64,000 bases of DNA from CAVPMN01 sp963706425. Lineage in GTDB: Bacteria; Actinomycetota; Acidimicrobiia; Acidimicrobiales; Acidimicrobilacustridaceae. Made by a program: the position numbers and the translations under genes. The notes below the pieces were generated by a model that ran no database searches, was not told the DNA's origin, and worked only from the letters and a program-made list of their open reading frames with translations. This document shows, piece after piece, positions 59,614 through 64,000 of the stretch; position 1 is the first letter of the stretch, and every line of letters starts with the position of its first letter. The stretch covers positions 186,001 through 250,000 of the forward strand of contig CAVPMN010000001.1 of the NCBI GenBank assembly GCA_963706425.1, read 5' to 3'.

Positions 59614-60771
59614 CTACTCGACCGGCAGACCCGCCTCGCGAGCGATGATCAGGCGTTGGATCTCGCTGGTGCCCTCGCCGATCTCGAGCACCTTGGCGTC
59701 GCGATAGTGACGGGCCACCGGGGTCTCGTCCATGAAGCCGTAGCCGCCGAAGATCTGGGTGGCCTCGCGCGTCGCGGTGACCGCGGCCTCGCTCGTGTAG
59801 AGCTTGGCGATGGCGGCTTCCCGTTTGAACGGTCGACCCTGGTCGGCGAGCGCGGCCGCCCGGTAGGTGAGCGCCCGGGCCGCTGCGGCCATCACGGTGA
59901 GGTCCGCCACCTTGAAGGCGACGGCCTGGTTGGCGCCGATGGCCCGGCCGAAGGCCACGCGCTCGGTGGCGTAGCGCGTGCTGGCGGCCAGGCACGCTTC
60001 GATGACGCCGACTGCGAGGGCCGCGATGGCCACCCGCCCCTCGTCGAGGATGGCGAGGAAGTTGGCGAAGCCTCGCCCCCGCTCGCCCAGCAGGTTGGCG
60101 GACGGCACGCGACATTCGGCGAAGGTCAGCCCGTGGGTGTCGCTCGCGTGCCATCCCATCTTGCGGTAGGGCGGTTGCACGGTGAGGCCTTCGGTGCCGG
60201 CGGGCACGACGATGGTGCTGATCTCAGGGCGATCACCCACCCCGGTGAGGGCCGTCAGGGTGATGATCGACGTGATGGGAGTGCCGGAGTTGGTGATGAA
60301 GCACTTCTCGCCGTCGATCACCCACTCGTCGCTCTGCTCGTCGAGGCGGGCCCGGGTGCGGGTGCCGCCGGCATCGCTGCCCGCGTCGGGCTCGGTGAGC
60401 CCGAAGGCGCCCAGGGTCCGGCCGGCACACAGGTCGGGCAGCCAGCGGCTGCGCTGCTCGTCGGTGCCGAAGCGGTAGATCGGGTTGGCACCCAGCCCGA
60501 CTGCGGCTTCGAGCGTGATGGCCATCGACTGGTCGACCCGGGCCAACTCCTCGATCGCCACGCACAGGGTGGTGAGGTCGGCCCCGCCCCCGCCGAACTC
60601 CTCCGGGAACGGCAGGCCGAACAGCCCCAGGTCGCCCATGGCGCGCACGGTGTCGACCGGGAAGGAGTGATCGCGGTCCCACGCCTCGGCGTGCGGCGCG
60701 ATCTCGGCCTCCGCGAACTCGCGGACCACCTTGCGGAACGCCTCCTGCTCGGAAGTCAGTTCGATGTCCAT
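59614..60771 (-). CDS. Acyl-CoA dehydrogenase
   Basis: 385 residues from ATG 60771 (MDIELTSEQEAFRKVVREFA). FAD/acyl-CoA motifs: LGAFGLTEPDAGSDAGGTRT, CFITNSGTPIT, ERVAFGRAIGANQAVAFKVA, QIFGGYGFMDETPVARHYRD and EIGEGTSEIQRLIIARE. The Glu of the EGTSE segment region is the expected catalytic base for short/medium-chain type enzymes. It would oxidise an acyl-CoA using FAD; chain length is unknown. Divergent from pabB across 24 bases. Confidence 0.92.
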   Translation of the reverse strand: MDIELTSEQEAFRKVVREFAEAEIAPHAEAWDRDHSFPVDTVRAMGDLGLFGLPFPEEFGGGGADLTTLCVAIEELARVDQSMAITLEAAVGLGANPIYRFGTDEQRSRWLPDLCAGRTLGAFGLTEPDAGSDAGGTRTRARLDEQSDEWVIDGEKCFITNSGTPITSIITLTALTGVGDRPEISTIVVPAGTEGLTVQPPYRKMGWHASDTHGLTFAECRVPSANLLGERGRGFANFLAILDEGRVAIAALAVGVIEACLAASTRYATERVAFGRAIGANQAVAFKVADLTVMAAAARALTYRAAALADQGRPFKREAAIAKLYTSEAAVTATREATQIFGGYGFMDETPVARHYRDAKVLEIGEGTSEIQRLIIAREAGLPVE

Positions 60772-60795
60772 CACGTCGGATCGTAGGCTCGCCCG

Positions 60796-61816
60796 GTGCC
60801 CAACGCGCTCGCCGTGGTCGGCGACCGACTCGCCACCGAGCTGGTCGACGTCACCAGCGATCTCACCGCCCTCGACAGCGCAGGCTTCTGGGCAGTCGTG
60901 ATCCCGTTCGACGGGCTGCCGGTGTGCGCTCGGTTCGCCCATCGTCAGGCCGGCCCGCCCGTGGCCGGGGCGCCCGTGGGTTGGGCCCGATCCGAGCGCG
61001 TGGACATCGAGCCTCGACCGCGACGACTTCGAGGCGGGAGTGCGCGCCATCCGAGACGCGATCGGGCGCGGCGAGGTCTACCAGGTGAACCTCACCCGTC
61101 GGCTGTCGACCCCCATCGCCGCCGACACCGAGATCGCCGCGCTGGGGGCGGCACTCGCCGTCGGCAACCCGGCGCCGTTCAGCGCAGTGGTGAGCCTGCC
61201 CGCCCAGGGCATCGAGGTGGCATCGGCGTCACCCGAGCGCTTCCTCACCCGGCGCGGCGATCACGTGCGCTCGTCGCCGATCAAGGGCACGGCGTCGTCC
61301 GCGGGCGCGCTGCTCGAGAAGGACCGGGCCGAGAACGTGATGATCGTCGACCTGGTGCGCAACGACCTCGGGCGGGTCTGCGAGTTCGGCTCGGTCGCGG
61401 TGCCCCTTCTGCTCGATGTCGAAGCGCATCCGGGGCTCGTGCACCTCGTCAGCACGGTCGAGGGGCGCCTCCGGCCGGGGCACGGTTGGGCAGACCTGGT
61501 GGCGGCCACCTTCCCCCCCGGGTCGGTCACGGGAGCGCCCAAGCTGGCTGCGCTCGAGCACATCGCCCGTCTCGAGAAGGGGCCACGGGGCATCTACTGC
61601 GGCGCGGTCGGGTGGGTCGATGCCGACCGGCGCGAGGGCGAGCTCAACGTGGCGATCCGCACCTTCTGGGCCGAGGACGGCCGCCTGCACTTCGGCACGG
61701 GTGGTGGCATCACCTGGGACTCGACCCCAGAGGGCGAGTGGGCGGAGACCGAGCTGAAGGCCCACCGGCTGCTCCAGGTCGCGTCGGGCCGGTTCCTGCC
61801 GGCGTGGACCAGTTGA
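60796..61816 (+). CDS. pabB: Aminodeoxychorismate synthase component I, one-base frameshift near 60980
   Basis: The N-terminal part from GTG 60796 (LVDVTSDLTALDSAGFWAVV) and the chorismate-binding domain from about 61000 (GEVYQVNLTRRL, SPERFLTRRGDHVRSSPIKG, VNDL-equivalent MIVDLVRNDLGRVCEFGSV, GSVTGAPKLAALEHIARLE, GIYCGAVGWVD) are one base out of register. The junction reads correctly as GPDPSAWTSSLDRDDF if one base is removed from gtgggttggg near 60977-60986. The corrected protein has about 339 residues. It makes 4-amino-4-deoxychorismate for folate synthesis; pabC follows. A trpE-type anthranilate synthase is less likely given that neighbour. Confidence 0.85.
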
Positions 61817-61833
61817 GCGAGGAGCGCAGTGCC

Positions 61834-62670
61834 ATGAGCCAACCGACATCGCTGGTCTGGATCGACGGGGCGCTGCGCTCCCCCACCGACGCCGCGATCT
61901 CGCCGTGGGACCACGGCCTCACCGTCGGCGACGGGGTCTTCGAGACGATGAAGGTCGTCGACGGCCACGCGTTCGCGGTACGGCGTCACCTCGACCGCTT
62001 GCGACGGTCGGCGCGCGGCTTGGGCTTCGAGGTGCCACTCGACGACGGCGCGCTGCGCGATGCCATCGAGTCGACCATCGAGGGAAACACGATGACGACC
62101 GGTCGGCTGCGGCTCACCGTCACCGGAGGCGTGGGCCCGCTCGGCTCAGACCGGGGCGAGGGTCGGCCCACGGTGATGGTGGCGGTCGGGCCACTCGTGT
62201 CGCGGGGCGGGCACGCCACGGTGGTCACCGTCCCGTGGCGCCGCAACGAGCACAGCGCCGTCGCCGGGCTGAAGACCACGTCCTACGCCGAGAACGTCGT
62301 GGCGCTACGCCGGGCCCACGACCACGGGGCCGACGAGGCGATTCTGGCCAACACCGCAGGAGAGCTCTGCGAGGGCACCGGCTCGAACATCTTCGTGGTG
62401 ATCGACGGCCGGCTGGTCACTCCTCCACTCAGCTCGGGCTGCTTGGCGGGCATCACCCGTGAGCTGGTGCTCGAGGTGGTCGAGGCCGACGAGCGGGCCG
62501 TCGCGTTCGACTCGCTCGACACGTGCCACGAGGCGTTCCTGACGTCGAGCACTCGCGACGTGCAACCCATCTCGATGCTCGACGGTCGGCGCCTCGACGC
62601 CCCCGGCCCGCACACCCGCCGCGCCATGGAGGCGTTCGCGGCGCTCGAGGAGCGCACGTTCGACCCCTGA
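61834..62670 (+). CDS. pabC: Aminotransferase class IV, 4-amino-4-deoxychorismate lyase type
   Basis: 278 residues from ATG 61834. Fold-type IV PLP enzyme: VWIDGALRSPTDAAISPWDH, GDGVFETMKVVDGHAFAVRR, the PLP lysine in AGLKTTSYAENVVALRRAH, EAILANTAGELCEGTGSNIF and PPLSSGCLAGITRELVLE. Position just after pabB supports the lyase that releases p-aminobenzoate and pyruvate; a D-amino-acid or branched-chain aminotransferase has the same fold. Confidence 0.87.
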   Translation: MSQPTSLVWIDGALRSPTDAAISPWDHGLTVGDGVFETMKVVDGHAFAVRRHLDRLRRSARGLGFEVPLDDGALRDAIESTIEGNTMTTGRLRLTVTGGVGPLGSDRGEGRPTVMVAVGPLVSRGGHATVVTVPWRRNEHSAVAGLKTTSYAENVVALRRAHDHGADEAILANTAGELCEGTGSNIFVVIDGRLVTPPLSSGCLAGITRELVLEVVEADERAVAFDSLDTCHEAFLTSSTRDVQPISMLDGRRLDAPGPHTRRAMEAFAALEERTFDP

Positions 62671-62676
62671 GCGACC

Positions 62677-63483
62677 TCAGGCGTGGCGAAGATGGACGAC
62701 GTCGCCGACGCTGATCTCGGTGACCGCACCACCGCCGGAGGGCTCGACCAGGAGCTGCCCGTCGTCGGTGAGCCCGACCGCCCGCCCTTCGAACGAACCG
62801 GCGGGACGCTCGACGCGCACCGACCGCCCGATCGTGGCGCACGCCGACCGATAGCGGTCGACCAGCTCGGCACGTCCCTCGCTCGAGGCGAGGCGGTCGC
62901 ACCAACCGTCGAGACCGACGAGGAGGTGGCCGAGCAGATCCTCGCGGTCGACTACGTGACCCACGACTGCGTTGAGGGCGACCGCGATGCCGACGAGCTC
63001 GGCCGGCAGGTCGTCCGGCCAGTTCACGTTGAGGCCGAGACCGACCACGACGGCCTCGAGCCGGCCGCCTTCGACGATCGACTCGGCGAGGATGCCCCCC
63101 AACTTGCCGATCGGGCCGCCGCCGTCGCCCTCGACCACCAGGTCGTTGGGCCATTTGAGCGACGGGGCGACACCGGCGACCGCTCGGCAGGCGTCGACCG
63201 CGGCCAACCCCACCGCCGTGGCGGTGAAGTGAGCGTCGGCGGGCTCGAGGGCGGGGCGCAGCAGCACCGACACCAGCAGCGACGACGCCGCCGGAGCTTG
63301 CCAGGAGCGGTCGAGCCGGCCCCGTCCGGCGCTCTGGTGGTCGGCGACGAGCACCACGCCCTCGGGTGCCCCGGCCCGGGCCAGCGCCAGCCCGTCGGAG
63401 TTGGTCGACTGGGTCTCGGGCACCCACCGGACGTCGGTGAAACGGGTCTCGGCGGCGAGTGATCTGGCACGGTCCCCTCGCAT
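62677..63483 (-). CDS. birA: Biotin--[acetyl-CoA-carboxylase] ligase
   Basis: 268 residues from ATG 63483; an in-frame ATG at 63495 is the alternative. Motifs: VPETQSTNSDGLALARAGAP, ADHQSAGRGRLDRSWQAPAA (biotinyl-AMP loop), LKWPNDLVVEGDGGGPIGKL and VVVGLGLNVNWPDDL. The N-terminal DNA-binding domain of E. coli BirA is absent, so it is a ligase without repressor function. It is divergent from a biotin-dependent carboxylase gene, its likely substrate. Confidence 0.92.
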   Translation of the reverse strand: MRGDRARSLAAETRFTDVRWVPETQSTNSDGLALARAGAPEGVVLVADHQSAGRGRLDRSWQAPAASSLLVSVLLRPALEPADAHFTATAVGLAAVDACRAVAGVAPSLKWPNDLVVEGDGGGPIGKLGGILAESIVEGGRLEAVVVGLGLNVNWPDDLPAELVGIAVALNAVVGHVVDREDLLGHLLVGLDGWCDRLASSEGRAELVDRYRSACATIGRSVRVERPAGSFEGRAVGLTDDGQLLVEPSGGGAVTEISVGDVVHLRHA

Positions 63484-63500
63484 GCAAGTAACCATATGGC

Positions 63501-64000
63501 GTGCTGAAGAAGGTCTTGATCGCCAACAGAGGCGAAATCGCCGTCCGGGTCATCCGCGCGTGCCAGGAGATGGGCGTCGCCACGGTGGCCGTCTACTCGG
63601 AGCTCGACCGCGACGCGCTCCACGTCCGACTGGCCGACGAGGCCTACGCGCTCGGGGGCCAGACGGCCGCCGAGAGCTACCTCAACACCACGGCCATCCT
63701 CGACGTCATCGAGCGCTCCGGTGCCGACAGCGTGCACCCGGGCTACGGGTTCTTCTCCGAGAACACCGACTTCGCCCGGTCCATCACCGCCATGGGCGTG
63801 ACGTTCATCGGCCCGCCGCCCGAGGCCATCGAGGTGATGGGCGACAAGGTGAGCAGCCGCCTCGCCGCGGAGGCAGCCGGGGTGGCCGGGGTGCCGGGCA
63901 CCACGTCGTTCCTCGAGTCGGCCGACGAGGTCATCGCGTTCGGCAACGACCACGGCTGGCCGGTCGCCATCAAGGCCGCGTACGGCGGTGGCGGTCGGGG
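63501..64000 (+). CDS. accC: Biotin carboxylase, N-terminal part (3' end outside window)
   Basis: The first 166 residues are visible, from GTG 63501: LKKVLIANRGEIAVRVIRAC, AVYSELDRDALHVRLADEAY, SVHPGYGFFSENTDFA, FIGPPPEAIEVMGDKVSSR and the start of the ATP-grasp glycine loop AAYGGGGRG. This is the biotin carboxylase domain of acetyl- or propionyl-CoA carboxylase; whether a BCCP domain is fused cannot be seen. Only 17 bases separate it from birA. Confidence 0.92.
   Translation, partial: MLKKVLIANRGEIAVRVIRACQEMGVATVAVYSELDRDALHVRLADEAYALGGQTAAESYLNTTAILDVIERSGADSVHPGYGFFSENTDFARSITAMGVTFIGPPPEAIEVMGDKVSSRLAAEAAGVAGVPGTTSFLESADEVIAFGNDHGWPVAIKAAYGGGGR

Noticed and set aside
60796..62670. Natural PabB-PabC fusion
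   Set aside because: The two share a frame only after the pabB frameshift; in the correct pabB frame there is a stop at 61814-61816 before the pabC ATG at 61834.

Overview
The window is a high-GC actinobacterial chromosome segment, most plausibly from the class Acidimicrobiia; that class is inferred from gene content and order, not proven. Evidence for an actinobacterium: coenzyme F420 genes (fbiA, fbiB and an F420-dependent LLM oxidoreductase), a DUF3499 protein, DUF222/HNH and DUF5719 families, a TobH-type sugar-phosphate isomerase next to manB and ahcY, prfB-ftsE-ftsX synteny, frequent GTG/TTG starts with 4-base GTGA/ATGA overlaps, and a sigma-R/SigH-type promoter in front of thioredoxin. 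No rRNA, tRNA, CRISPR array, insertion sequence or phage gene was seen, and no stretch over 300 bases lacks a gene or gene remnant.

Layout. 1-6.1 kb: an LLM oxidoreductase, divergent from a tight operon of acetyl-CoA synthetase, E1alpha, E1beta and E2 of a 2-oxoacid dehydrogenase, and a free-standing acyl carrier protein. 6.1-14.8 kb: membrane and housekeeping genes (M50 protease, esterase, YqgE/AlgH, thioredoxin, YccA, AI-2E family, redoxin, RDD, a repeat protein, enoyl-CoA hydratase). 14.9-23.4 kb: ftsE-ftsX-M23 peptidase, prfB, secA, an atypical response regulator, comF. 23.4-29.5 kb: mtnA, an SDR, ahcY, the TobH-like isomerase, a Trm112-like protein and manB. 29.5-41.4 kb: large membrane glycosylation proteins, a CPBP protease, DUF3499, ftsH, DUF5719. 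41.5-59.6 kb: a cell-surface polysaccharide and nucleotide-sugar region (rmd, gmd, nucleotidyltransferase, epimerase, ugd, uxs, four GT4 transferases, an LCP ligase) interrupted by fbiA/fbiB and a decayed DUF222/HNH gene. 59.6-64 kb: acyl-CoA dehydrogenase, pabB-pabC, birA and the start of a biotin carboxylase gene.

How they work together. The isomerase and ManB make mannose-1-phosphate; the nucleotidyltransferase could activate it; Gmd and Rmd would give a GDP-6-deoxyhexose, probably GDP-D-rhamnose; Ugd and Uxs give UDP-glucuronate and UDP-xylose. The glycosyltransferases would use these, and the LCP protein could attach the polymer to the wall.

Reading caution. Frames are broken at ten points in seven loci: TobH-like isomerase, DUF222 gene (four breaks), fbiB, a His-rich membrane protein, the LCP C-terminus, pabB and, probably, the junction of a membrane protein with a GT2 enzyme. 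Most can be repaired by changing one G/C run by one base. I therefore regard most of them, including two apparent gene fusions, as sequence or assembly indels rather than biology.
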